This document shows, piece after piece, positions 1 through 7,411 of a DNA stretch of 20,630 bases. The notes beneath the pieces are model-generated. The model was not told where the DNA came from, did not search any database, and saw only the letters and a list, made by a program, of their open reading frames with translations. A program made the position numbers and the translations under genes. The DNA is from Planctomycetota bacterium (GTDB taxonomy: Bacteria > Planctomycetota > Phycisphaerae > Sedimentisphaerales > Anaerobacaceae): assembly GCA_013202635.1 (NCBI GenBank), contig JABMRO010000037.1, forward strand, positions 1 through 20,630, read 5' to 3'. The first letter of the stretch is position 1; every line of letters begins with the position of its first letter.

Positions 1-137
1 AATAAATACACCGCTCAAAGTCCACATTTGCGATGGTTTATCGTGATTAGGTAATTGTACGTAAACCCTTGTAAATAAAGAAGGACGGAATTTTCGGTAG
101 GCACACCTCTGAGTCGGGAGTAAACTCGATTTCGCAG

Positions 138-220
138 GTCGCCCCCTTCGCGGGGGCGTGGATTGAAACAATTAACTTCACGTCAACCATAGGTTACACA
201 CTCGTCGCCCCCTTCGCGGG
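138..220 (+). CRISPR. Minimal CRISPR remnant, type I-C-like repeat
   Basis: A complete 32-base repeat lies at 138-169. It starts GTCGCCCCC, has a GCCCCC/GGGGGC palindromic core around TTCGC, and ends in GTGGATTGAAAC, the hallmark 3' end of type I-C-like repeats. A 34-base unique spacer follows (170-203), then the first 17 bases of a second repeat (204-220), which stops at the middle of the palindrome. The ATTGAAAC end gives the array a + orientation, so a leader would lie to the left. Positions 1-137 hold no further repeat and could be leader, but I see no proof. No cas gene is in the window. The array is either shrunken or cut by a rearrangement at 220/221. Confidence 0.82.
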
Positions 221-228
221 AAATATCC

Positions 229-257
229 TTGCTTGACAATCTTTAGGTGGGTATAAT
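229..257 (+). promoter_or_regulatory. Probable promoter of the 436-1674 gene
   Basis: A perfect -10 TATAAT lies at 252-257. At 17 bases upstream is TTGCTT (229-234). A perfect TTGACA overlaps it (233-238), but only 13 bases from the -10, shorter than normal. Transcription would start near 264 and give a leader of about 170 bases. The -35 begins 8 bases after the truncated CRISPR repeat ends. Spacing and motif match are seen; activity is inferred. Confidence 0.5.
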
Positions 258-352
258 CATATCAGTTGCGAGACGTACAAAAACATTACGTTAACAGGAC
301 GCAGAACAAAGAGAAGTAAGGAACAAAGCAATTGTAAAAATGGGAAATTCCA

Positions 353-369
353 GGATAATATATTTATCC
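353..369 (+). other. Hairpin in the 5' leader
   Basis: GGATAA (353-358) and TTATCC (364-369) form a perfect 6-bp stem with a 5-base loop in the leader of the gene at 436. A second small palindrome, CTTCTTCAAGAAG at 412-424, touches the Shine-Dalgarno GGAGG (424-428). It could modulate ribosome access. No known riboswitch was recognised. Confidence 0.3.
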
Positions 370-435
370 AGTGCCTTGTAAGAGTAAGGGCTAAAACCAT
401 TCTTTTTCAATCTTCTTCAAGAAGGAGGTAGACTC

Positions 436-1674
436 ATGGAAAACAAGAACAAACATGTTAGGACAGGATTCGCGACAATTTTATGGGCTGTTTTGGCGAT
501 TTTGCTATGTACCTCGCCGTGTGGCTGTGCTGTTACTTTCGATGATTGGCTGGAGCACGATATTGACTACGAGATATTGGACTCAGTACAGGTAGACAAC
601 GCTACAGTTAATCTTCTTTCTGGAGCGCATATTGAGTGGTGGCTAACTGCCAATGACGGCAGCACGGTAAACATAGAAGGCGGCACAGTCCATAAGTGGG
701 TATCGGTTATGCCAGGCTCTAACGTGACAGTATACGGTACATCTTTCACGTTTCAGGGAGAACCCCACTTTGCAGGAGAAAAGCTGTTCATTAGTACCTC
801 TCATCCTGACTACTTGGGACAGCTGACAGTAGTTTATGAGGACAAGACGCAAGTTAATCTGTCGATTGATTGTTACTTTACAATTGAAGGTGGAACTATA
901 GTGAACTATGCAACCGTTACACTGGCGGCTCCTGGTGGTGACAGTATTACCGTAAATATAGAAAAGGCAAAGGTCTCCTGGGATCATAGCGACATCCACG
1001 TGTATGGCAAGTTATACCTGCCCCAAGGTTTCTGGATGGATACTCTGAACCCTGTCGGGGGCGTAGTGACTACACTTGCTGGAGTTGAAGTTGCGAACCA
1101 GGATGTAGAATTTGAGCTCAAGGGGAAGAAAGGTGATAAGTGGGAGTACAAAGACAAGGAGAATTCTGTCGGTAAAATCAAGGAGTTCAAGATCGATTGG
1201 AAGGGAGCGAAGTTCGACTACAAAGGTGACGAGGGACTGCACATCCATACCCACCACATCGGTGGAACTGAGACGACTCTCTGCATCCATTGTGATCAAA
1301 TTTCAGGGGCTTTTACCGTTAGCGTCTACGGAACCACGATAGCATACGACGAGGAGAGAAGCATTAAAACAGATTTAGATTATGAGTTGCAGAAAAACAA
1401 CAATACGCATGTTCACTTCACTCTGCCATTCCAACTCACCCCTGACATGACGATAGAGGTCAGCGGGGCAGTGGAGCTAAGTATTGCCGTGGCAGATTAC
1501 TGCGAGGAAGGTTTTGTCAAATTTAAACTAGTAAGTGCTTTTGATCCTGATAGTTCATCATCGGATGAGCTGGAAATTGAAATATCGCTCGGTGAGGATC
1601 CAAATACAATATCAGGGAGAGTTCTGATAGACGCCTGGACAAAGAAGGATGATAAACACTGGGATTACAAGTGA
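436..1674 (+). CDS. Secreted beta-rich hypothetical protein
   Basis: 412 residues; family not recognised. ATG at 436 is supported by AAGGAGG seven bases upstream. Residues 1-32 look like a signal peptide: charged start, hydrophobic stretch around FATILWAVLAILLC, then small residues. Residues 50-115 contain stacked motifs such as ATVNLLSG, STVNIEGGTV and SNVTVYGTSF, the rhythm of right-handed beta-helix or adhesin-like surface proteins common in Phycisphaerae. The middle and the C-terminus are rich in Lys, Asp and Trp, with recurring pieces KWEYKDKE, AKFDYKGD and KHWDYK. No PEP-CTERM, dockerin or membrane anchor is seen at the C-terminus, so it is probably released or periplasmic. It is followed at 97 bases by a second secreted protein. 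Surface or carbohydrate contact is inference only. Confidence 0.8.
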   Translation: MENKNKHVRTGFATILWAVLAILLCTSPCGCAVTFDDWLEHDIDYEILDSVQVDNATVNLLSGAHIEWWLTANDGSTVNIEGGTVHKWVSVMPGSNVTVYGTSFTFQGEPHFAGEKLFISTSHPDYLGQLTVVYEDKTQVNLSIDCYFTIEGGTIVNYATVTLAAPGGDSITVNIEKAKVSWDHSDIHVYGKLYLPQGFWMDTLNPVGGVVTTLAGVEVANQDVEFELKGKKGDKWEYKDKENSVGKIKEFKIDWKGAKFDYKGDEGLHIHTHHIGGTETTLCIHCDQISGAFTVSVYGTTIAYDEERSIKTDLDYELQKNNNTHVHFTLPFQLTPDMTIEVSGAVELSIAVADYCEEGFVKFKLVSAFDPDSSSSDELEIEISLGEDPNTISGRVLIDAWTKKDDKHWDYK

Positions 1675-1770
1675 TGATTCGCGAACATCGCTTCGGTTTA
1701 CATACTGATTATGTCGCCCATTTGATAGTGAACGATGGCACTGAGAATATTATTTCAGAAGGTCAATCGG

Positions 1771-3441
1771 ATGAAAAAAACAATGCCGACAATTTTGGCC
1801 TTAGCTTTGTGGCCGTTATTCTGTCAAGCCCGGAGCCTCGATGTGGATAACCTCCCCTCACCGATAACTACAGAAAACTCCGTGGAAATCTGCCTGAACA
1901 GCAGGTACTCACAACATTCTCTGAGTGGCATTGCCAATAATCAGCAGATAAGTAACATCGTTTGGGCGGCAGGAAGAGTTCCCATTACCGGCTCTTACAG
2001 GGATATCTATATCGCTACACCAACTGCGACATTTTTATATGATCCAAATAGCCACTCGCTAAGCTGGCATTCAGATGAGGTAACTGATGATGGCGCCTTC
2101 CAGATTATTTATGAAAGTGAGCTTGATTTCGATACCGGTGTTTCCTTCATGCCAGCCTTGCTTGCGTCTGTTTCTCTATGGAATAGCACTGAATCACCGG
2201 TTGCGAGCTGTCCAAAAGGAATTGGATATCCGAAGGCAAGGTTGATTTTCGGAGTACAGTCGGTTGCAGGACTGACAACTGAATTAGCAGTTCATTCTTC
2301 TTTGCCGGAAGATGAGCCCGGATGGCTGCCAGATCCTTGTACTGTGGGTGATAACAGCCTTGAAGAACTGTTGGCCAATCTGAACTACTTCAGCAGTTTT
2401 TCTCAAACGAATTTGACACTGCGGCAAATCTCCCAGGTTCTATGGGCGGGATATGGCTGCACTGACCACAATCCAAGTGGTAAGGCAGGTTTAACAGTTC
2501 CTTCAGCCTGGGCCAATTATTATTTGACCCGGAGCATTTATCTGGCAAATGAAAATGGTGTTTATCGTTATCATAATAGAAATCCCGAAACAAACTTAAC
2601 TACTAGAGACCATAGAATCGAGCAAATAGATTCTGGTAGTGTTGGAAGAAGTGGTCCGCGACCTGCAGATGCCAGAGGTAGATTGCAGTCTGCCATTAGC
2701 GATTTACCCCAGGCGCCGTGTTATATTATAATCTGCCTCGATTCTTCTTATGTTGGGCAGGAATACGCTCATTTGGAAACAGGTTTTGTCGCCAGTAGTA
2801 TGCTCATCCAGGCCACGGCAATTGATTTAGGCTGTCACTTTACTTCTGAACTAACCTCTAATGAGCAAAGAATTATTCAGGTCGCCACAAACATACCATC
2901 GTCACACGTTCCCCAAGTGATAGTCAGCATAGGTTCGATAGAAACCTCGGTTTCTATTTCTGTTGTTCTTCAGGGTGATAACCGTCCTGATTCTGGCTGG
3001 ACTGTTCCATTGACCGTCAGGTTCTTCCCACCAGGTGCTGATGTCCTTAATGATGCCTCGACCTATGAGTTCAACTTAACTACTACTGGTTCTGTTGCTG
3101 AGGGCGTAGCTATCTGCGAAGCTGCGGGCCTCCCACCGGATACTTATGATATCGCAGCGCTTAGTGAATCCACTCTTATGAATGTCAAAAGAGGCGTGGT
3201 TATTTCGACACCAGAAACATCAGTAGACCTGGGCACACTTCTTGAAGGCGATGCTAATAAGGATAACATAGTTGATTTTGATGATTTCTCAATCCTGTCC
3301 ATGTCCTGGCTGACATCTGAAGACCAGATAGAATATAACGCTAAAGTGGATTTCGACCGTAACGGATTAATTGATACGGCTGACTTTTCTCTATTAGTGG
3401 CCAATTGGTTCATAAGCTCGCCGGTAGAAATTCTGCCTTAA
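1771..3441 (+). CDS. Secreted dockerin protein with nitroreductase-like domains
   Basis: I place the start at ATG 1771 (AGAAGG nine bases upstream; MKKTMPTILALALWPLFCQA is a clean signal peptide), giving 556 residues; an in-frame ATG at 1735 lacks a ribosome site. Residues about 36-90 (NSRYSQHSLSG, ISNIVWAAGRVP, FLYDPNSHSLSW) and about 225-390 (LRQISQVLWAGYGC, LTVPSAW, NGVYRYH, EYAHLETGFVASSMLIQATA, PQVIVSIG) read like SagB-type nitroreductase folds, the second more complete. A beta region (about 395-490) with TLMNVKRGVVI follows. The C-terminus (about 493-547) is a dockerin-like pair with Ca-loop patterns DANKDNIVDFDD and DFDRNGLIDTAD, each followed by a hydrophobic helix. A signal peptide plus dockerin means extracytoplasmic location, where a flavin nitroreductase would be unusual; the fold may have lost catalysis. 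Dockerin confident, nitroreductase assignment moderate. Confidence 0.75.
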   Translation: MKKTMPTILALALWPLFCQARSLDVDNLPSPITTENSVEICLNSRYSQHSLSGIANNQQISNIVWAAGRVPITGSYRDIYIATPTATFLYDPNSHSLSWHSDEVTDDGAFQIIYESELDFDTGVSFMPALLASVSLWNSTESPVASCPKGIGYPKARLIFGVQSVAGLTTELAVHSSLPEDEPGWLPDPCTVGDNSLEELLANLNYFSSFSQTNLTLRQISQVLWAGYGCTDHNPSGKAGLTVPSAWANYYLTRSIYLANENGVYRYHNRNPETNLTTRDHRIEQIDSGSVGRSGPRPADARGRLQSAISDLPQAPCYIIICLDSSYVGQEYAHLETGFVASSMLIQATAIDLGCHFTSELTSNEQRIIQVATNIPSSHVPQVIVSIGSIETSVSISVVLQGDNRPDSGWTVPLTVRFFPPGADVLNDASTYEFNLTTTGSVAEGVAICEAAGLPPDTYDIAALSESTLMNVKRGVVISTPETSVDLGTLLEGDANKDNIVDFDDFSILSMSWLTSEDQIEYNAKVDFDRNGLIDTADFSLLVANWFISSPVEILP

Positions 3442-3493
3442 GTGAAATCTCATGGATCACTCCTACCAGCCGATTATTGACAGTATGCTCTGC

Positions 3494-3521
3494 TTGACAA
3501 CATCACTGTATATGATAGAGT
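3494..3521 (+). promoter_or_regulatory. Possible promoter before the sigma-factor fragment
   Basis: TTGACA (3494-3499) is followed after 16 bases by TAGAGT (3516-3521). A better -10 (TATGAT, 3511-3516) lies too close at 11 bases. A second TTGACA sits at 3477-3482. The motif set fits a promoter for the fragment at 3575, but neither pairing is ideal. Confidence 0.25.
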
Positions 3522-3574
3522 AGTGCAAGTTCTAATGGTGCTTAGTACATTTCGTATGATACTTCGGATGAGAT

Positions 3575-3922
3575 ATGTCAGATAAAACTCGACGGAATTA
3601 TACTTCAACTGGCAGACCGCGATTTGCGACCACACGCTGGAGCGTTGTATTGGCGGCCGGAAAAAGTTCATCCCCCAATCAGAAGCAGGCACTTGAGATT
3701 CTATGCCAAAGCTACTGGTTTCCCCTTTACGCGTATCTGCGACGACGGGGATATGACACACATCAGTCAGAGGATTTTACCCAGGCTTTTTTTGCACATA
3801 TATTGGAGAAAAAGGATTTTCAAACTGTCGATCCTAAATACGGCAAGTTTCGCTCATTTCTCCTGGCCAAGCTAAAATACATTGAAACCATGCCCTTGAC
3901 TGAAACCTGCTTACTACTCTGA
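3575..3922 (+). pseudogene. Truncated ECF-type RNA polymerase sigma factor
   Basis: Residues 17-29 read FATTRWSVVLAAG, then LCQSYWFPLYAYLRRRGY (43-60), EDFTQAFFAHILEKKDF (66-82) and GKFRSFLLAKLK (89-100). This is the sigma region 2 portion of the planctomycete-expanded ECF-like sigma family, which recruits RNA polymerase to alternative promoters. Family members continue for roughly another 90 residues with a region 4 HTH. Here the similarity stops at about residue 101 (near base 3880) and the frame runs into a foreign tail ending at 3922. Without region 4 it cannot recognise a -35, so I call it a remnant. The bases right after the break encode the start of an unrelated helicase, pointing to a recombination junction rather than a point mutation. 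Confidence 0.75.
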
Positions 3923-4064
3923 TGAAGACAATCTTCTTGAGGAGTTCTACATCCCTTTCTTGTCCAATTCAGTAAAATATGACCGAATAGCAGGATATTT
4001 TTTGTCCAATTCATTGGCGATTGTAGCGAAATGGCAATTATTTCAAGTTGAAAAAATTTGGTAG
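3890..4064 (+). pseudogene. N-terminal fragment of an HKD/PLD-type helicase
   Basis: Reading from base 3900 in frame gives LKPAYYSDEDNLLEEF, then YIPFLSNSVKYDRIAGYF, then LSNSLAIVAK before it degenerates and stops at TAG 4062-4064. This matches the N-terminal start of large DEAD/DEAH (SNF2-like) helicases that carry a phospholipase-D-like (HKD) nuclease domain, many of which are phage-defence associated. A likely original start is ATG 3890 (MPLT...), separated from the conserved frame by a shift around 3899-3900. Only about 45 of the family's roughly 900 or more residues remain, so it is non-functional. The match is from memory of the family's 'NLL.DFYIP.L..S..YDR..GYFSS..LA' pattern. Confidence 0.6.
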
Positions 4065-4322
4065 CCCCCGACGATGATGGCATGGGACAATAAAAAAACT
4101 GGATGGTTTGGAACCTTCTTGCCGATGAATTATGTGTCTGGCAACCACATATGGCAGGAAGGAACCTTATGGCCATTGCCTGTCCCAATCCTGACCGTGC
4201 TGATTTTAACGCTTCAATGCCAGCAATCTTTCCGTGGCGGAGCGGATGAGTAAACACAAGGCTAACGGCCCACGCTAGGGAGTCGAGTAAGGGGGTATTT
4301 AGCCTGCGCGAACCCGCGAAAA
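4065..4322. other. Gene-poor stretch between remnants
   Basis: No convincing gene is visible here. A 59-codon open frame (4074-4253) continues the helicase-fragment frame after its stop but has no ribosome site and no clear homology. The base composition and broken frames suggest decayed sequence. No terminator or promoter of good quality was found for the gene at 4323. Confidence 0.4.
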
Positions 4323-6410
4323 ATGGGTACAGCACATGTTGTAGTGGGTGCGATGCTGGTGTTTGGCATTACAAAAATAGTGGAGTCGAAACTGCCACTA
4401 GGAGCGATCCCAGTAATGATACTATCTTATGTTCAAGACATTTTAGATTACTTTGCTTCGAAAGGTATAACCGGTGGATTACTTCAACAAGTTGTAGGCA
4501 GCTTAAGCTTGGCTACAAGCTTCCCTATATTGGGTCTGTCTTCTGGTAAAGATGTACCACCTTCAAATACTACAATCCAAGAGATAGAGTTTAATAAGCT
4601 CCCTCCTTATATCTTAAAACGCAAAAAAGGTGAAGATACATTCAATTTCTTACCCCGAAAGGCTAAATTTATCCTGGTAAGATACGTAGATAGCAGAGAG
4701 AGGTCTATAGCATATTTAGTTACTTATCCAGGTAGAGAAGGCCGGATATGCCTGCGATATGGGATGAGGCAATCCAAAACAAGAAGGGTCTATATTTCTA
4801 AGCACTTTACTTCGTCATTGGATAAATTAAAGGCTAAATGCCGAGGCAAAATCTCTAAAGACAAGAAATTTGACTCCCGCAGTTTCAGACAGGCAAATGT
4901 GATGTGGGCAGGCGTAGTTTTTCAAGAAGAGCTACAACTCCATCCAAATAAGGACCTTTTAGCCTTTATCAATACAAAGGAGAGATTAAGGCCATATGGA
5001 GCGGAAGATATCGATAGAAAACTGCAAACCGTCCTGGTAAAGTTTGGTTTTCCAGTTAACTATATAAGTAGCTCTTACAGACTTTACCAGCATTACCTTA
5101 AAAAGCTCCCTAAGGAAAAACGCCTTAATTTACCTCAGCGTTTTGGAGAACTCTTAGAGTCGTTACCTCCACTTAAGGCCTTTATCACTCTTTTTGATGA
5201 GGCAAGAACCAAAGACAAAGAATTTAAATTACTTAACGAAACAAACCTCCAAGGCCTTCTGGCAAGGTTCGGCTATCCAGTCCGCTATATAAGTAGCTAT
5301 TTTAAACTCTATCAGCACTATTTTGAATTAGGCCTTGATGTTCTTGAGCGCTTTGGAGAACTTTTAGAAACAAACCCTCCTCTTAAGGTCTTCATAAGCT
5401 TGCTTGAGGAAGCAAGAGCCAAAGATGAAGAGTTTGCATTACTTAATAATGGGATCCTCGAGGGTCTCCTGAAAAGCTTCGGCTATCCAGTTCACTATAT
5501 TAGTAGCCATTCCAAACTCTACTACCATTACCTTGAATTAGGCCTTAATCTTCCTGAGCGTTTTGGAAAGCTTCTTCAAACAGAGCCAGAACTAAAAGCC
5601 TTTATAAGCTTGCTTGAGGAAGCAAGAGCCAGAGACAAAGATTTCGAATTACTCAACGAGGTACATCTTGAAGGTGTCCTGAGGGGATTCGGCTATCAAA
5701 TTTACTATATAAGCAGCTATTTCAAACTCTATCACCATTACCTTGAATTAGGCCTTAATCTTCTTGAGCGTTTTGGAAAGCTTCTGCAAACAGAGCCAGA
5801 ACTAAAAGCCTTTATAAGCTTGCTTGAGGAAGCAAGAGCCAGAGACAAAGAATTTAAATTACTTAACGAAACAAACCTCCAAGGCCTTCTGGCAGGGTTC
5901 GGCTATCCAGTCCGCTATATAAGTAGCTGTTACAAACTCTACTACCATTACCTTGAATTAGGCCTTAATCTTCCCGAACGATTCGAAGAGCTGTTACAAA
6001 CCGAGCCTCAACTCAAGGCCTTTATAAGTTTACTTGATGAAGCAAGGGCTAAAGATGAAGAGTTTATATTACTTAACGAGAGATACCTCCAAGGCCTCCT
6101 GGCAGGCTTCCGCTATCCTGTTTGCTATATAAGTAGCTATTATAAGATTTACACCCATTGGAAAGATAATGGAGTTGATGTCAAACAGTTATACAAATCT
6201 TCAGAATATAATGAGAGTGAATTTCAGAGAGTTCTTTGCAAAGTAAAGCGCATAGGTCTACCACCGGGAGATTATTCAACTTCGGTGAGATTTTATCTAC
6301 GTAAGATTCTTATCGCTCTGGGAAAGTTCCCTAAACAAAAGCCTGCGTTAAAACATCCAAACAACAAAAATCTACCTCCAAAGGCCCAAGAAATCCACGA
6401 GGCATTGTAA
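4323..6410 (+). CDS. Hypothetical protein with five 70-residue tandem repeats
   Basis: 695 residues, family not recognised. The ATG at 4323 has no Shine-Dalgarno, so the true start may be further in (for example Met11). Residues about 1-75 are hydrophobic with Gly/Ser turns and could hold one or two membrane segments. Residues 75-215 are basic (RKAKFILVRYVD, MRQSKTRRVYISKHF). A half repeat at about 221-269 is followed by five repeats of exactly 70 residues (270-339, 340-409, 410-479, 480-549, 550-619). Each carries ERFGELL, LKAFISLLEEARA, LLNE and FGYPVxYISSxxKLYxHYLELGL. The C-terminal 76 residues are basic. The predicted helices and the YISSxxKLYxHY stretch resemble helix-turn-helix or homing-endonuclease-associated repeats; nucleic-acid binding is inference. 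It is AT-richer by eye than the polysaccharide operon and sits among gene remnants, which suggests transfer. Confidence 0.75.
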   Translation: MGTAHVVVGAMLVFGITKIVESKLPLGAIPVMILSYVQDILDYFASKGITGGLLQQVVGSLSLATSFPILGLSSGKDVPPSNTTIQEIEFNKLPPYILKRKKGEDTFNFLPRKAKFILVRYVDSRERSIAYLVTYPGREGRICLRYGMRQSKTRRVYISKHFTSSLDKLKAKCRGKISKDKKFDSRSFRQANVMWAGVVFQEELQLHPNKDLLAFINTKERLRPYGAEDIDRKLQTVLVKFGFPVNYISSSYRLYQHYLKKLPKEKRLNLPQRFGELLESLPPLKAFITLFDEARTKDKEFKLLNETNLQGLLARFGYPVRYISSYFKLYQHYFELGLDVLERFGELLETNPPLKVFISLLEEARAKDEEFALLNNGILEGLLKSFGYPVHYISSHSKLYYHYLELGLNLPERFGKLLQTEPELKAFISLLEEARARDKDFELLNEVHLEGVLRGFGYQIYYISSYFKLYHHYLELGLNLLERFGKLLQTEPELKAFISLLEEARARDKEFKLLNETNLQGLLAGFGYPVRYISSCYKLYYHYLELGLNLPERFEELLQTEPQLKAFISLLDEARAKDEEFILLNERYLQGLLAGFRYPVCYISSYYKIYTHWKDNGVDVKQLYKSSEYNESEFQRVLCKVKRIGLPPGDYSTSVRFYLRKILIALGKFPKQKPALKHPNNKNLPPKAQEIHEAL
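5130..6179 (+). repeat. Five in-frame 210-bp tandem repeats
   Basis: The phrase coding L-P/L-Q/E-R-F begins at 5130, 5340, 5550, 5760 and 5970, giving an exact 210-base period with no indels. The first 90 bases of units 3 and 4 differ at only 2 positions. Bases 5851-5927 (unit 4) differ from 5221-5297 (unit 1) at one position, though three units apart. The period being a multiple of three keeps the frame open. The fifth unit diverges in its last 20 residues. A degenerate half unit precedes the array. Confidence 0.93.
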
Positions 6411-6521
6411 GGATTCAGGTTGAGCATTTGAATTTCACCAGAAGCACAGTTTTCTTTCCTGCCGCGAATACTGCCTTTTCTTAGACACATCTACAATAGG
6501 TTGAAGAAGATGCCCAAATAA

Positions 6522-6791
6522 GTGATATTCCCTTGCCCTTTTCGCATTTCTGCGCAATTTGGATTCAGCCCGCGCAAAGATTTCAAATTGTCGCAATATG
6601 TACTGGAGGATAAAAACAGTGTCGAACTGTGCGACAACATCGAATTTGGTAAAGACGGCCAGCCTTATTATGTTGCCGGCCCTAATGACAACGTTGAGTA
6701 CATCATGAGACAACTCGAATCAAAGGCTGGTGAAGAAAACTTCAAATACCTGTACCGCTCCGACGAATGTTTTCATGAAGCCCAGGACTGA
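6522..6791 (+). CDS. Orphan small ORF, possibly a gene fragment
   Basis: 89 codons from GTG 6522, directly after an in-frame TAA and without a ribosome site. From residue 14 the composition is protein-like, with pieces such as KDFKLSQYVLEDKNSVEL, GKDGQPYYVAGPNDNV and KYLYRSDECFHEA and ordinary codon use. The first dozen residues look non-native. I do not recognise the family. It is probably the 3' end of a gene whose start is lost, consistent with the remnants on both sides. An overlapping minus-strand frame (6435-6713) is less convincing. Confidence 0.35.
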   Translation: MIFPCPFRISAQFGFSPRKDFKLSQYVLEDKNSVELCDNIEFGKDGQPYYVAGPNDNVEYIMRQLESKAGEENFKYLYRSDECFHEAQD

Positions 6792-6957
6792 TTTCTGTGG
6801 TTAGATGCATGTTACTTTCGTCGAAAAATTGATATTTACGGTTGAGCGTCATCAGGAAAACCATTGACTAAATGAACTATGAACTCACAAAACACATGGT
6901 GTTCATTGCAAAGAAAAGATTGTTGAAATACTCGCCAATTCTCATTATTTTATAAGC

Positions 6958-7257
6958 ATGGTCAATTTAGCTGATATAAAAAATGTTGCAAAACATATTG
7001 GCGATGAGGCCGACGCTTAGGCTGTCATCCTTTTCGGCTCTTATGCAAGAGGCAATGCTGATGAGAACAGTGATGTTGACTTTTTAGTTATTGCTGAAAG
7101 TGGCCTGCCTCGATTCAAACGTAGCTATCGATTGTACAAACTCTTTGAGCCATACCTATTTGATATGGACATTTTAGTTTACACGCCAGTAAAGGTGGCG
7201 ATTTTCGGCGTGTCTCTTTTAAGGTTCTGTGGTTGTGTAAATGCGAGAAAGTCTTGA
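6958..7257 (+). pseudogene. Minimal nucleotidyltransferase (MNT) with amber stop
   Basis: ATG 6958 opens MVNLADIKNVAKHIGDEADA, then TAG (7018-7020) interrupts in frame. The same frame continues AVILFGSYARGNADENSD, then VDFLVIAE and later FDMDILVYTP. The GSxARG (7036-7053) and SDxD (7069-7080) motifs define the pol-beta-like nucleotidyltransferase domain of MNT antitoxins (partners of HEPN toxins, which they AMPylate). After VYTP the family pattern is lost, suggesting a second lesion; the frame ends at TGA 7255-7257. No HEPN partner gene is seen nearby. The amber codon lies just before the active-site strand, so the gene is best read as dead unless TAG is suppressed or translation restarts. 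Confidence 0.75.
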
Positions 7258-7411
7258 AAAAGTACAATTTTAGGAGGGGAAAAAGCGTTTATTAGGCAAA
7301 AAAACATGTTTATATTTGAAAGACGAAGATTCTTCCAGCTTTTTCAAAGTAAAAAAGCTTGATAAAAAGGCTACAATTCCGTTTATTTTGCAAAAACTAT
7401 ATGTGAGAGCG

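Noticed and set aside
4074..4253. 59-codon frame with a GWFGTFLPMNYVSG stretch resembling an SH3 end
   Set aside because: Too short and isolated, no ribosome site, resemblance is a single short motif.
3820..4335. 171-codon minus-strand ORF over the sigma and helicase remnants
   Set aside because: No recognisable family and it runs through the conserved sigma and helicase remnants on the other strand.
6435..6713. 92-codon minus-strand ORF overlapping the orphan ORF at 6522
   Set aside because: The + strand reading has more ordinary codon use and protein composition; only one can be real.
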